Shown piece by piece: positions 1 through 7,626 of a DNA stretch of 26,580 nucleotides (positions are counted from its first letter, which is position 1; every line of letters starts with the position of its first letter). The notes beneath the pieces were generated by a model, which searched no databases, had not been told where the DNA came from, and worked only from the letters and a program-made list of their open reading frames with translations. Location: assembly GCA_015068175.1 (NCBI GenBank), contig SVLA01000009.1:1-26580 (forward strand), read 5' to 3'. Source of the stretch: Oscillospiraceae bacterium (GTDB taxonomy: Bacteria; Bacillota_A; Clostridia; Oscillospirales; Oscillospiraceae). The position numbers were made by a program, and so were the translations under genes.

Positions 1-275
1 TACAGGCTGCCGCTTTCAATGGACTCATTGACCAGCTTGGCGCCCTGGCTGTAGACCTGGCCGCAACCCAGGGCGTTATGGCCCACCTCGGAGTTGCCCA
101 TATCTTCATCGCTGGGCAGACCGACAGCGGTGCCGTGGGCCTTCAGGTAAGTATGGGGGCAGGTAGCCAGCAGATGGTCCAACGTGGGGGTGTTGGCAAT
201 GACAACGGCATCACCGGAACCGCCGTCGCCCTTACCGACGCCGTCCATGATCACAAGTGCAATAGGTTTTTCCAT
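1..275 (-). CDS. gpmI: 2,3-bisphosphoglycerate-independent phosphoglycerate mutase (N-terminal part)
   Basis: Interconverts 3- and 2-phosphoglycerate in glycolysis, in the cytoplasm. The first 91 codons are visible and the gene runs off the left edge. The protein opens MEKPIALVIMDGVG, the N-terminal metal-binding D-G segment of the alkaline-phosphatase-superfamily mutase. It continues with TPTLDHLLATCPHTYLKAHG and then GLPSDEDMGNSEVGHNALG. The NSEVGH segment contains the serine that forms the phosphoserine intermediate in this family. The ATG at 275-273 follows a GGAGG ribosome binding site. The family is usually about 510 residues, so most of the gene lies outside the window. Identification is firm from these motifs; only the C-terminal part is unseen. 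Confidence 0.95.
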   Translation of the reverse strand, partial: MEKPIALVIMDGVGKGDGGSGDAVVIANTPTLDHLLATCPHTYLKAHGTAVGLPSDEDMGNSEVGHNALGCGQVYSQGAKLVNESIESGSL

Positions 276-329
276 ATTATTGAACCTCCAAAAGGATAAA
301 ATCCGCATTTGCGCATTATCAGTTGTATT

Positions 330-358
330 ATTTTACTACATTTTCGCGCAATATACAA
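330..358 (-). promoter_or_regulatory. Sigma-A-type promoter for gpmI
   Basis: On the minus strand TTGTAT (358-353) and TAAAAT (335-330) are separated by exactly 17 bp, about 55 bp upstream of the gpmI start. The surrounding sequence is markedly AT-rich compared with the coding DNA. This is a motif match only, with no experimental support. Confidence 0.6.
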
Positions 359-399
359 GTTGATTTTTTCATCTTTTCTTAATCTGTCAAAATAGATAA

Positions 400-431
400 A
401 GGGAGACAGGCCCTTTTGGGCATATCTCCCT
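400..431 (-). terminator. Nested palindrome, possible second terminator upstream of gpmI
   Basis: AGGGAGA (400-406) pairs with TCTCCCT (425-431). Inside it GCCC (410-413) pairs with GGGC (418-421) around a TTTT loop. On the minus strand the stem is followed by a T-rich stretch (TTTATCTATTTT). It could stop residual transcription from recG before the gpmI promoter. The T-tract is imperfect, so a protein-binding palindrome is the alternative. Confidence 0.35.
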
Positions 432-504
432 GCGATTGTTAAAAATATTTTAAGCAGATGTTCAAATTTCAGTTTCTCGTGCTGTTTGGATCCGGAAATT
501 GTCG

Positions 505-618
505 CTCCAACGGAGCACCACCCGCCCGCGGGACGGGAGACCCGTCCCCTACATTTCCTCTATCGCAGGGCGCCGGAGGTTTCCCGCCGCCCGGCCACCT
601 TCCCCTCCGGGGGAAGGT
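505..618. repeat. Composite palindromic intergenic repeat
   Basis: This is the main content of the 398-bp gap between gpmI and recG. Three hairpins follow one another: CTCC/GGAG (505-508, 512-515), the perfect GGGACGGG/CCCGTCCC (530-537, 541-548) and the perfect ACCTTCCCC/GGGGAAGGT (597-605, 610-618). Read on the minus strand, the TGTAGGGG-plus-palindrome arrangement resembles short elements scattered between genes in Oscillospiraceae genomes. That comparison is from memory. No other copy is present in this window, so its repeat nature is an inference. Open frames through it show no coding character. Confidence 0.45.
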
Positions 619-625
619 ATGGAAA

Positions 626-654
626 ATGCCACACCGGGGGGGCCGGTGTGGCAT
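626..654 (-). terminator. Rho-independent terminator of recG
   Basis: There is a perfect 12-bp inverted repeat, ATGCCACACCGG (626-637) with CCGGTGTGGCAT (643-654), around a five-base G loop. It starts about 20 bp past the recG stop codon on the minus strand. The distal side gives a short TTTT run (626-623). The strong stem and its location support termination, although the T-run is short. Confidence 0.75.
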
Positions 655-673
655 CGATTTTATGGCCGTGGGG

Positions 674-2722
674 TCAATTCATGGTGCCGTTGGCGCGGGC
701 GAACAGATCCCCGATGCGGTCCCGGAGGGCCCTGGCTTCCGGGGTATCGGCGGTGCCTTCCGTATCGATCCAGCGGGCGGAGGCCTCCTGGGCATCCTTC
801 AAAGTCTGCAGGTCCATGGAAAGGCTGGCCACCTTGAACACCGGCAGGCCCGATTGCCGGGCGCCGAAGAAATCGCCGGGGCCACGCATCCGCAGATCCT
901 CCTCCGCGATCTTGAAGCCGTCGGTGGTCTTGCAGAAGGCTTTCATCCGCTGCACCGTATCGGGGTTGCGGCTGTGGGAGGTGAGGATGCAGTAGCTCTT
1001 ATGGCCGCCCCGGCCCACACGGCCCCGGAGCTGATGGAGCTGGGAAAGGCCGAAGCGGTCCGCGTCTTCAATGACCATCAATGTGGCGTTGGGCACGTCC
1101 ACACCCACTTCGATGACGGTGGTGGCCACCAGCACATCCGCTTCGCCCCGGGCGAAAGAGGCCATGGCTTCTTCCTTTTGGGCGCCCTTCATCTGGCCGT
1201 GGATCAGGGCGATCCGCAGATCCGGGAACACAGTCTGCTGGAGGGTATCGGCCCAAACCGTGGCGGCATGGAGGCCCAGGTCCTCATTTTCCTCCACCGC
1301 CGGGCAGACGATGAAGCATTGATGGCCCTCCGCCACCTGCTTGCGGATGAAAGCATTGATCCGGGGGCGGTAGGATTCATTTACCAGGAAGGTATCCACC
1401 GGTTCTCGGCCGGGGGGCAGTTCATCGATGACGGACACTTCCAGATCGCCGTAAAGGATCAGCGCCAAAGTCCGGGGAATGGGGGTGGCCGACATGACCA
1501 GCAAATGGGGGTCGGCGCCCTTGGCAGACAGCCGGGCCCGCTGTCCCACACCGAAGCGGTGCTGTTCGTCGGTGATCACCAGGCCCAGGTCTGCAAAGGT
1601 GGTGGCTTCCGACAGGAGGGCATGGGTGCCGATGGCGAAGTCCACTTCCCCGGCGGCAATGGCCTCCCGCACCTGGCTCTTCTGCTTGGGCGTCATGGAA
1701 CCGGTGAGCAGCGCCGTGCGGATGCCCATGGGGGCAAAGAGTTTGGTCAGGGAGGCGAAATGCTGCTCCGCCAAAATTTCCGTAGGGGCCATGAGGGCCG
1801 CCTGCTTGCGGTTATTGACGGCGCAATAGGCCGCCGCCGCGGCCACCATGGTCTTGCCGCTGCCCACGTCGCCCTGGACCAGGCGGTTCATGGGCACGCC
1901 GGCGGCCATGTCCCGGCAGATCTCATCGATGGCCCGTTTCTGGGCGCCGGTGAGGGCGAAGGGCAGGGTGCCGTAAAAGGGCTGCAGATTCAGATTGGTA
2001 TAGGGGGCGGTTTTTTTATCCTTCCGGGCGGCCCGCATCAGGGACAGGCCGGCGGAAAACACGAAAAATTCCTCGAAGATCAGCCGTTTTTTCGCCATCT
2101 CCGCCTCCGCCATGGAGGACGGCTGATGGATGGCCTGGTAGGCCCGGTCCGCCGGCAGGATGCCGTATTGACGGAGGACGGCGGCGGGGATGATCTCCGG
2201 GGGCGTGTCACAGACCGCCAGGGCCTGCTGGACCGCCCTGAGCATCACCTGGTTGCTCAGGCCCGCCGTTAGGGGGTAGATGGGCAGGACCCGGCGGGTG
2301 GTGACCGGGGCGGCATCCAGGGCCTCGAAGGTGGGGTTGGTCATGCTGTAACCCACGAAATCCCCGGAAACGGCGCCGTAGAAAATATATTCCTGGCCGT
2401 AACGAAGCTGTTCGGCGGCGTATTTATTGTTGAAAAAGGTCACATTCAGCCGGGCCGTATGGTCAGCGATCTGGACCCGGGTCAGATCCAGGCCCTTGCG
2501 GATGTGCTGGGTCCGGGGGTTGTTCATGACCATGGCCCGGAAGCAGGCGGGCACGTCGGTCTCCAGTTTGTCGATGGTGATGAGTTTGGTGCGGTCCTCA
2601 TAACCCCGGGGGAAATGGCAGATCAGGTCCCGGAGGGTGAAGATATTCAGATTTTCAAACTGCTTCGCCCGGGTAGGGCCGATGCCTTTGAGTATGGTGA
2701 TGGGATCTGACAGACGGGCCAT
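674..2722 (-). CDS. recG: ATP-dependent DNA helicase RecG
   Basis: RecG drives fork reversal and Holliday-junction branch migration during recombination and repair. The 682-residue product has the whole family layout. An N-terminal wedge (OB-fold) region starts LSDPITILKGIGPTRAKQFE. Walker A (GDVGSGKT) has its lysine at residue 290. The DEQH box is at 385-388. The SATPIPRTL motif and the motif VI stretch QLRGRVGRGG follow in the second helicase lobe. Length is normal for the family. The start at 2722 (MARLSDP) was chosen because an AAAGGAGG site lies just upstream; an ATG 17 codons further upstream lies over the predicted promoter. It is transcribed leftward as a single gene with its own promoter and terminator. 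Identification is firm. Confidence 0.97.
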   Translation of the reverse strand: MARLSDPITILKGIGPTRAKQFENLNIFTLRDLICHFPRGYEDRTKLITIDKLETDVPACFRAMVMNNPRTQHIRKGLDLTRVQIADHTARLNVTFFNNKYAAEQLRYGQEYIFYGAVSGDFVGYSMTNPTFEALDAAPVTTRRVLPIYPLTAGLSNQVMLRAVQQALAVCDTPPEIIPAAVLRQYGILPADRAYQAIHQPSSMAEAEMAKKRLIFEEFFVFSAGLSLMRAARKDKKTAPYTNLNLQPFYGTLPFALTGAQKRAIDEICRDMAAGVPMNRLVQGDVGSGKTMVAAAAAYCAVNNRKQAALMAPTEILAEQHFASLTKLFAPMGIRTALLTGSMTPKQKSQVREAIAAGEVDFAIGTHALLSEATTFADLGLVITDEQHRFGVGQRARLSAKGADPHLLVMSATPIPRTLALILYGDLEVSVIDELPPGREPVDTFLVNESYRPRINAFIRKQVAEGHQCFIVCPAVEENEDLGLHAATVWADTLQQTVFPDLRIALIHGQMKGAQKEEAMASFARGEADVLVATTVIEVGVDVPNATLMVIEDADRFGLSQLHQLRGRVGRGGHKSYCILTSHSRNPDTVQRMKAFCKTTDGFKIAEEDLRMRGPGDFFGARQSGLPVFKVASLSMDLQTLKDAQEASARWIDTEGTADTPEARALRDRIGDLFARANGTMN

Positions 2723-2744
2723 GTCCTCGCCTCCTTTTGGGGCT

Positions 2745-2773
2745 ATTGTAGCACAGCCCGGCGGAAATTTCAA
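2745..2773 (-). promoter_or_regulatory. Sigma-A-type promoter for recG
   Basis: TTGAAA (2773-2768) and TACAAT (2750-2745) on the minus strand are 17 bp apart, each one base from consensus. The predicted transcript would begin only about 16 bases before the ATG at 2722, leaving room for the AGGAGG site and little else. This also argues against the longer in-frame start at 2773. Confidence 0.6.
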
Positions 2774-2871
2774 TTTTCATTTTACAGGCCCCACCGCGGC
2801 TTCCATATCGCCCCTGCGCCCGTAATTGCAGGGGAAGGCTGTGGGTTGGGGGGATTATGCAATCTTGGGCA

Positions 2872-2900
2872 TTGCTTTTTAAGCGGCGGCGTGGTAAAAT
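2872..2900 (+). promoter_or_regulatory. Possible promoter for the DUF2207-like gene
   Basis: TTGCTT (2872-2877) and TAAAAT (2895-2900) are 17 bp apart, upstream of the start at 2929. The -10 element is good and the -35 is weak (TTG only). A 7-bp stem CCCCTGC/GCAGGGG (2811-2817, 2828-2834) lies just upstream with no clear role. This would serve the rightward group that begins at 2929. Confidence 0.35.
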
Positions 2901-2928
2901 CATATATTATTTGTAAGGAGGGCGGGGT

Positions 2929-4608
2929 ATGCGCCGTTTTTGGTTCTTCATGATCCTGGTTCTGATGCTGGCTGTGCCGGTATCGGCTTTCAGCGCCGTT
3001 ACTTCCGCCGAAAGCCACACCGTTGCCGCCGACGACGGCAGTTGCCGGGTTACTTTGACCGTCCAGTTCTCCCTGGACAGCGTCCCCGGGGTCCTGGTGT
3101 ATCCCCTGCCGGCCCAGGCCCGGGATATTACGGTGGACAGCGACAACGTCAGCGGCATCAACGCCGGCACCGTCCGGAACGTGGATCTGACCAAGTTTAT
3201 CCATTCCGCCGGCACCCACACCCTGGTCATCGGCTACAGTCTGCCCAACGCCGTCACCAGCGACAAATCGGATAACCTGACCTTCAGCCTGGAGCTGCTG
3301 TCCGGCTTTGAACTGCCGGTGGAACGGCTGGAATTTACGGTGACACTCCCTGGGGAAAACCAGGAACAGCCCCAATTTTTCAGCACCTATTACGCCGACT
3401 CCATTCTGCAGGTCATGGACCTGGAGGTCCGGGGAAATCAGATCGTGGGTTCCGTACACACCCGGCTCCAGGATCACGAGAAACTGGTGATGGACCTGCC
3501 GGTGACCGAAGAACTCTTCCCCCGGGCCACCGCCCGGCGTTGGTCCATGGATACCCTGGACCTGATCATGCTGTGTCTGGGCGCCTTGGCGGCGGCCTAC
3601 TGGCTGCTGTTTTTGCGGGGAGTGCCGCCCAAAAGGGTCCGGCGCACCTATCCCGTGGACGGCATCACCGCCGGCGAGATCCATTGCCGCCTCACCGGCC
3701 AGGGAGCCGATCTGACCATGATGGTCATTACCTGGGCCCAATTGGGCTATATCCTGATCCAATCGGACGACGAAGGCCGGGTCCTGCTGCACAAGCGGAT
3801 GGATATGGGCAACGAACGGGATGATTTTGAACTGAAATGCTTCCGCAAGCTCTTCGGCAAGCGCGCCGTGGTGGACGGTACGGCCTATCACTACGCCCAG
3901 CTTTGCCAAAAAGTGAAGCGGATCGTGCCGGGGATCCGGGAGCAATTCCTCCCCGGCAACGGCAGCGCCACGGTTTTCCGGGTCCTGGCCGCCGGATTGG
4001 GCACCATGGCCGGTATTTCCCTGGCCGCCGCCTACGCCGCAGACACCGGCTGGCGGGTGATCCTGTCCATTCTGCTGGGTGCCGCCGGTACTGCGGCTGC
4101 CTGGCTGATGCAGGGGACCGTCCGGTCGCTGCACAGCCGCCACCGCCGTCATCTGTGGACCGGCCTGATCACCGTGTTCCTTTGGGTGGCCGTCAGCCAA
4201 AGCGCCGGCGAATGGAACGTGGCGCTTTGCATCAGCGCCGCCCAGATTTTGGCCGGTTACGGCGCCTTCTACGGCGGACGGCGCAGCAGCGCCGGCAAGG
4301 CATCCATGGCCCAGATCCTGGGCCTGCGGCACTATCTGAAAACCGTCAGTCCTGAGGAGCTGCGGCGGAATTTGAATATCGATCCTCAATATTATTATGA
4401 TCTGGCGCCCTTTGCATTGGCCCTGGGGGTGGACCGGGAATTTGCCCGGCAGGTGAAGGGCATCCGACTGCCCCAATGCCCCTATCTGACCACCGGTATG
4501 GACGGCCAAATGACCGCCCCGGAGTGGAACGAACTGCTTCGGGACACGGTGGACGCGCTGGATGCCATGCAGAAACGGATGTATATTGACCGCTTTTTGG
4601 GGCGGTAA
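2929..4608 (+). CDS. DUF2207-like membrane protein
   Basis: The function is unknown. The 559-residue protein begins with a signal peptide (MRRFWFFMILVLMLAVPVSAFSA without its charged start is hydrophobic). An extracytoplasmic beta-rich domain of roughly 170 residues follows, then a membrane segment near residues 210-225 (LIMLCLGALAAAYWLLFL). Next is a cytoplasmic part, then several hydrophobic segments at about 350-450, and a C-terminal soluble tail. This order, and the DPQYYYDLAPFALALGVD segment near the C terminus, match DUF2207 predicted membrane proteins. A strong AAGGAGG site precedes the ATG. The CYTH gene starts 12 bp after its stop and is probably co-transcribed. The family assignment rests on remembered architecture, not on a search. 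Confidence 0.75.
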   Translation: MRRFWFFMILVLMLAVPVSAFSAVTSAESHTVAADDGSCRVTLTVQFSLDSVPGVLVYPLPAQARDITVDSDNVSGINAGTVRNVDLTKFIHSAGTHTLVIGYSLPNAVTSDKSDNLTFSLELLSGFELPVERLEFTVTLPGENQEQPQFFSTYYADSILQVMDLEVRGNQIVGSVHTRLQDHEKLVMDLPVTEELFPRATARRWSMDTLDLIMLCLGALAAAYWLLFLRGVPPKRVRRTYPVDGITAGEIHCRLTGQGADLTMMVITWAQLGYILIQSDDEGRVLLHKRMDMGNERDDFELKCFRKLFGKRAVVDGTAYHYAQLCQKVKRIVPGIREQFLPGNGSATVFRVLAAGLGTMAGISLAAAYAADTGWRVILSILLGAAGTAAAWLMQGTVRSLHSRHRRHLWTGLITVFLWVAVSQSAGEWNVALCISAAQILAGYGAFYGGRRSSAGKASMAQILGLRHYLKTVSPEELRRNLNIDPQYYYDLAPFALALGVDREFARQVKGIRLPQCPYLTTGMDGQMTAPEWNELLRDTVDALDAMQKRMYIDRFLGR

Positions 4609-4620
4609 GGAGGAACAGTC

Positions 4621-5196
4621 ATGGGACGGGAATTTGAACTGAAATTCAAGGCGGATCCGACGGTCCAGGAGGCCATCGGGGCGGAATTCGGCCCCTTCCG
4701 GGTCATCGAAATGGAAACGACCTATTACGACACCGCTGACGGGGCCTTGTCCCGGCATCATATCACGCTGCGGCAGCGGATGGAAAACGGCCTGTCCGTT
4801 TGTACCGTCAAGACCCCTCTGCCCGACGGCAGCCGGGGTGAGTGGGAGATCCATTGGCCGGCGCCGGAGACCATGGTGGATGCGCTGTGCGATGCCGGCG
4901 CGCCGGCGGAGCTGAAAACCCTGACCGCCCAGGGGATCGTGGCCGTTTGCGGCGCGCGGTTTACCCGGCAGGCGGCGCAGATCTCCCTGGAAGGCGGCGC
5001 GGCGGAACTGGCCCTGGATCGGGGCGTATTGCTGGGCGGCGGACGGGAAATGCCGCTGTGCGAGATCGAAGTGGAATTGAAGGATGGGTCCGACGAGGCC
5101 ACCCTGCTTTTTGCCCGGATGCTGGCGGAAAAATTCCGTCTGGAACCCCAGCCCAGGAGTAAATTCCGAAGAGCCATGGACCTGCGGGACAGTTAA
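4621..5196 (+). CDS. CYTH-domain protein (triphosphate tunnel metalloenzyme)
   Basis: CYTH proteins hydrolyse inorganic triphosphate or thiamine triphosphate, or act as class IV adenylate cyclases, inside a tunnel of charged residues. This 191-residue protein is one CYTH domain. The signature E-x-E-x-K is at residues 4-8 (EFELK). ETTYYDT and the basic LRQR follow, and later acidic/basic strand residues include CEIEVELKDG. No CHAD domain is attached. The ATG follows AAGGAGG and starts 12 bp after the upstream stop. The last two codons and the stop lie inside the left heptamer array at 5187-5214, so an insertion may have replaced the original C-terminal codons. The specific substrate cannot be told from sequence. 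Confidence 0.88.
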   Translation: MGREFELKFKADPTVQEAIGAEFGPFRVIEMETTYYDTADGALSRHHITLRQRMENGLSVCTVKTPLPDGSRGEWEIHWPAPETMVDALCDAGAPAELKTLTAQGIVAVCGARFTRQAAQISLEGGAAELALDRGVLLGGGREMPLCEIEVELKDGSDEATLLFARMLAEKFRLEPQPRSKFRRAMDLRDS

Positions 5197-5214
5197 TAGT
5201 GGACAGTTGACAGT
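5187..5214 (+). repeat. Left heptamer array flanking the four-helix-bundle gene
   Basis: There are four consecutive 7-bp units: GGACAGT (5187), TAATAGT (5194), GGACAGT (5201) and TGACAGT (5208). The stretch at 5198-5213 is an exact inverted copy of 5589-5604 on the other side of the gene. The array overlaps the end of the CYTH coding sequence, including its stop codon. Confidence 0.85.
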
Positions 5215-5235
5215 TATTAAGGAGTGCGGGGTCTT

Positions 5236-5580
5236 ATGGAAGGTGCAGTTGAGCAAAAGAGTTTTTTATTTGCCGTGCGCATCGTAAAGTTATGCAATCA
5301 TCTGAAGGCCAATAAAAATGAGTACACAATGTCCAAGCAACTCCTTCGGTCAGGCACCGGCGTCGGCGCCAATATAGCGGAAGCGGAGCAGGCACAGAGC
5401 AGGGCTGATTTTATTTCCAAGATGAGTATTGCGCTAAAGGAAGCCGTAGAAACAAATTACTGGCTTCGTTTATTGCACGCCACCGACTACCTCTCCCGAG
5501 AGGAATTCTATTCCATACACAACGACTGCAGGGAATTGGAGAAAATGTTGACCTCCATCATCAAAACAGCGCGACAATAA
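5236..5580 (+). CDS. Four-helix-bundle protein (S23/IVP family)
   Basis: This 114-residue, mostly helical protein matches the family named after proteins encoded in 23S rRNA intervening sequences and related to the Avd accessory protein of diversity-generating retroelements. The typical N-terminal helix is followed by SKQLLRSGTGVGANIAEAEQ, close to the family signature around S-x-x-x-N-I-A-E. Helices rich in K, E and L come next. Free-standing members have no agreed function. The ATG at 5236 was chosen because an AAGGAG site (5219-5224) precedes it; a GTG at 5224 overlaps that site. Base composition is clearly more AT-rich than the flanking CYTH and exonuclease genes. It is bounded by inverted heptamer arrays, and its stop codon directly abuts the right one. 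This suggests acquisition as a unit inside an existing gene group. Confidence 0.9.
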   Translation: MEGAVEQKSFLFAVRIVKLCNHLKANKNEYTMSKQLLRSGTGVGANIAEAEQAQSRADFISKMSIALKEAVETNYWLRLLHATDYLSREEFYSIHNDCRELEKMLTSIIKTARQ

Positions 5581-5608
5581 ACTGTCCGCTGTCAACTGTC
5601 CACTGTCA
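5581..5608 (-). repeat. Right heptamer array flanking the four-helix-bundle gene
   Basis: There are four 7-bp units in inverted orientation to the left array: ACTGTCC (5581), GCTGTCA (5588), ACTGTCC (5595) and ACTGTCA (5602). It begins at the base after the four-helix-bundle stop codon and ends 24 bp before the exonuclease start. It could fold with the left array in the transcript. Confidence 0.85.
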
Positions 5609-5632
5609 ACTTACTACACAAGGAGTAAATTT

Positions 5633-6313
5633 ATGTTTGATGTTCTGTTTTCAAAATATGACCGGCTGGTACTTTTTGACACGGAGACCACCGGATTGGA
5701 ATACAGCCGGGATGAGATCATCGAATTTGCGGCCATCGTGGTGGAAAAAGGCCCCCAGGGCCCGGTGGTGGTGAAGGAATACGACGAACTGGTGACCCTC
5801 TCCCCCGGCAACTGCGTGCCGCCCAACATCGAGAAACTCACGGGCATCTCCACCATGGACATCCGGGAGCGGGGTCTGCCCAAGACCCGGGTCTGCCGGG
5901 ACATCGGGGAAATGGTGGCCGGGAATACCCTGCTGCTGGCCTACAACGCCCATTTTGATCTGAGCTTTCTGTACTATATGCTCCTGCGGGACGGGGATCC
6001 CATGATCCTGAAGGGCAAGGACAAGCTGGACCTGCTGACGGTCTACAAGGACCGCCGGTCCTATCCCCACAAGCTGTGCAACGCCATCGATGCCTACGGC
6101 CTGACGGGGAAGGTAAAAAATTCCCACCGGGCGGTGGATGATGTACTGGCCACATTGGAAGTGATGAAAGCCATGGAGGCAGAGCGGGCTGACCTGGAAC
6201 GTTATGTTAACCTCTTCGGTTACAGCCCCCGGTACGGCATCAGCGGCAAGGCCATTGGATCCGTTACATACAAGCCCCAGGGATTCGATCCCGAAAAGCC
6301 GCTGTATCTGTAA
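5633..6313 (+). CDS. DEDDh 3'-5' exonuclease (DnaQ/epsilon-like)
   Basis: Removes nucleotides from 3' ends, as in proofreading or trimming exonucleases of the DnaQ superfamily. The catalytic set is complete: D16 and E18 in FDTETTG, D109 in NAHFD, and H165 with D170 in HRAVDD. The domain covers residues 12 to about 180. The remaining 45 residues (to 226) are a tail of no known family. It stands alone without polymerase or helicase domains, so it may be a separate proofreading or nucleic-acid-repair exonuclease. The ATG follows CAAGGAG. It lies just after the right heptamer array and 25 bp before the aminotransferase, probably in one transcript with it. The fold is certain; the substrate is not. 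Confidence 0.9.
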   Translation: MFDVLFSKYDRLVLFDTETTGLEYSRDEIIEFAAIVVEKGPQGPVVVKEYDELVTLSPGNCVPPNIEKLTGISTMDIRERGLPKTRVCRDIGEMVAGNTLLLAYNAHFDLSFLYYMLLRDGDPMILKGKDKLDLLTVYKDRRSYPHKLCNAIDAYGLTGKVKNSHRAVDDVLATLEVMKAMEAERADLERYVNLFGYSPRYGISGKAIGSVTYKPQGFDPEKPLYL

Positions 6314-6338
6314 GATCCCAATATTCGGAGGAATTTTT

Positions 6339-7514
6339 ATGCTGAATGAACGGTCTGTGGCCATGGGCGCCCAGCGCTCCTGCATTCGGGAGCTTTTTGA
6401 ATACGGCCGCCGTCGGGCGGCGGAGATCGGGCCGGAAAATGTACTGGATTTTTCCATCGGCAATCCCTCCATGCCGGCACCGCCCCAGGTGGACGATGCC
6501 ATCCGGGCGGTTTTGGCGGAGCTGGACCCGCTGGAGGTTCACGGCTACACCACCGCCATCGGTGATCTGACCACCCGGCAGGCCATTGCCCAGGACCTGA
6601 ACCGGCGGTATGACGCCGGCGCCAAGGCCGAGGAGATCTTCCTTTGCTGTGGCGCCGCCCCGGCTCTGACGGCCACCTTCCGGGCCTTGTCCGTGGAAGG
6701 CGGCGAGATCCTGGCCATTGCCCCCTATTTCCCGGAGTACAAGCCTTTTGTGGAGTGCGCCGGTCTGCAATTCCGGGCGGTGCCGCCGGATGTGCCCGGT
6801 TTTCAGATCGATCTGTGCGCTTTGGAGGCCCATCTGACGCCCCGGACTCAGGCGGTGATCATCAATTCCCCCAACAACCCCAGCGGCGTGGTCTACACCC
6901 GGCAGACCCTGGAACAGTTGGCGGCGCTACTGACAAAAAAGGCTGCCCAATTCGGCCACCCCATTTATATCGTTTCCGACGAACCCTACCGGGAGCTGGC
7001 GTACGGCTGTGAAGTGCCTTTTATCCCCTGCATTTACCCGGACACGGTGGTATGCTACTCCTATTCCAAGTCCCTTTCCCTCCCCGGCGAGCGGATCGGC
7101 TATGTGTATGTCCCCGGCCAGGCCGCGGACAGCCGGCGGCTGTATTTCGCCGTGGGCGGCGGCGCCCGGGGGGCGGGCCATGTGTGCGCCCCCAGTTTGT
7201 GGCAGAAGGTCATCGCCCGATGCACCCATCTGCGGCCCGATGTGGGGGCCTATGACCGCAACCGGCGGCTGCTGTGTGATGCTCTGACGGAGATGGGCTA
7301 CGAAATGGCCCGGCCCGACGGCGCGTTCTATCTGTTCATCAAGGCCCCCGGCGGCGATGCCAACGCTTTTTCCGAAAAGGCCAGGCAGAAGGATCTGCTG
7401 CTGGTGCCGGGGGACAGTTTCGGCTGTCCGGGGTATTTTCGGATCTGCTATTGCGTCAGCGAGGACCTGATCCGGCGGAGTTTGCCGGTGTTCCGGGCAT
7501 TGCTGGAGGCTTGA
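6339..7514 (+). CDS. PLP-dependent class I/II aminotransferase
   Basis: Fold-type I aminotransferase of 391 residues, the usual size for aspartate/aromatic-type enzymes. Visible motifs are the substrate-site GNPS near residue 47, INSPNNPSG (with the cofactor-contacting asparagine), VSDEPYREL, and SYSKSLSLPGERIGY, where K244 should form the Schiff base. A C-terminal arginine (in YFRICYC) would bind the substrate carboxylate. The start at 6339 was chosen because TCGGAGG lies 7 bases upstream; the frame stays open further left but overlaps the exonuclease. The amino-acid substrate cannot be assigned. It is last in the rightward group and is followed by the shared terminator at 7593. Confidence 0.88.
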   Translation: MLNERSVAMGAQRSCIRELFEYGRRRAAEIGPENVLDFSIGNPSMPAPPQVDDAIRAVLAELDPLEVHGYTTAIGDLTTRQAIAQDLNRRYDAGAKAEEIFLCCGAAPALTATFRALSVEGGEILAIAPYFPEYKPFVECAGLQFRAVPPDVPGFQIDLCALEAHLTPRTQAVIINSPNNPSGVVYTRQTLEQLAALLTKKAAQFGHPIYIVSDEPYRELAYGCEVPFIPCIYPDTVVCYSYSKSLSLPGERIGYVYVPGQAADSRRLYFAVGGGARGAGHVCAPSLWQKVIARCTHLRPDVGAYDRNRRLLCDALTEMGYEMARPDGAFYLFIKAPGGDANAFSEKARQKDLLLVPGDSFGCPGYFRICYCVSEDLIRRSLPVFRALLEA

Positions 7515-7560
7515 CCCGGCCCTTCGGGCCAGCCCCCCAGACCACCTCTTCCAGAGGGAG
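7515..7560. other. Two small hairpins after the aminotransferase, possibly a repeat remnant
   Basis: GGCCC/GGGCC (7518-7522, 7526-7530) and CCTCT/AGAGG (7545-7549, 7553-7557) lie between the aminotransferase stop and the terminator. The combination resembles degraded intergenic palindromic elements, but there is no second copy in the window to confirm this. Confidence 0.25.
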
Positions 7561-7592
7561 CGGCAAGGGGTGCGGTAAAGAATAAAAAAGAT

Positions 7593-7617
7593 GGCCTGCT
7601 GCAAAATGCAGCAGGCC
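7593..7617. terminator. Bidirectional terminator between the aminotransferase gene and rpoD
   Basis: A perfect 10-bp stem, GGCCTGCTGC (7593-7602) with GCAGCAGGCC (7608-7617), has a 5-base loop. On the minus strand it is followed by ATCTTTTTTATT, a good T-tract for rpoD. On the plus strand AAATTTTATC follows. It lies 10 bp past the rpoD stop and serves two convergent genes. Confidence 0.85.
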
Positions 7618-7626
7618 CAAATTTTA

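Noticed and set aside
458..2272. Long plus-strand open frame opposite recG, up to 604 codons
   Set aside because: It is an antisense shadow of a strongly GC-rich gene. It has no ribosome binding site and no family resemblance, while recG on the other strand has complete motifs.
2782..5256. Minus-strand open frame of about 824 codons opposite the DUF2207 and CYTH genes
   Set aside because: Shadow frame. It crosses gene boundaries and the left heptamer array and shows low-complexity composition.
6204..6338. Longer start for the aminotransferase
   Set aside because: It would overlap the end of the exonuclease in another frame. The ATG at 6339 has a GGAGG site and gives a normal-length enzyme.
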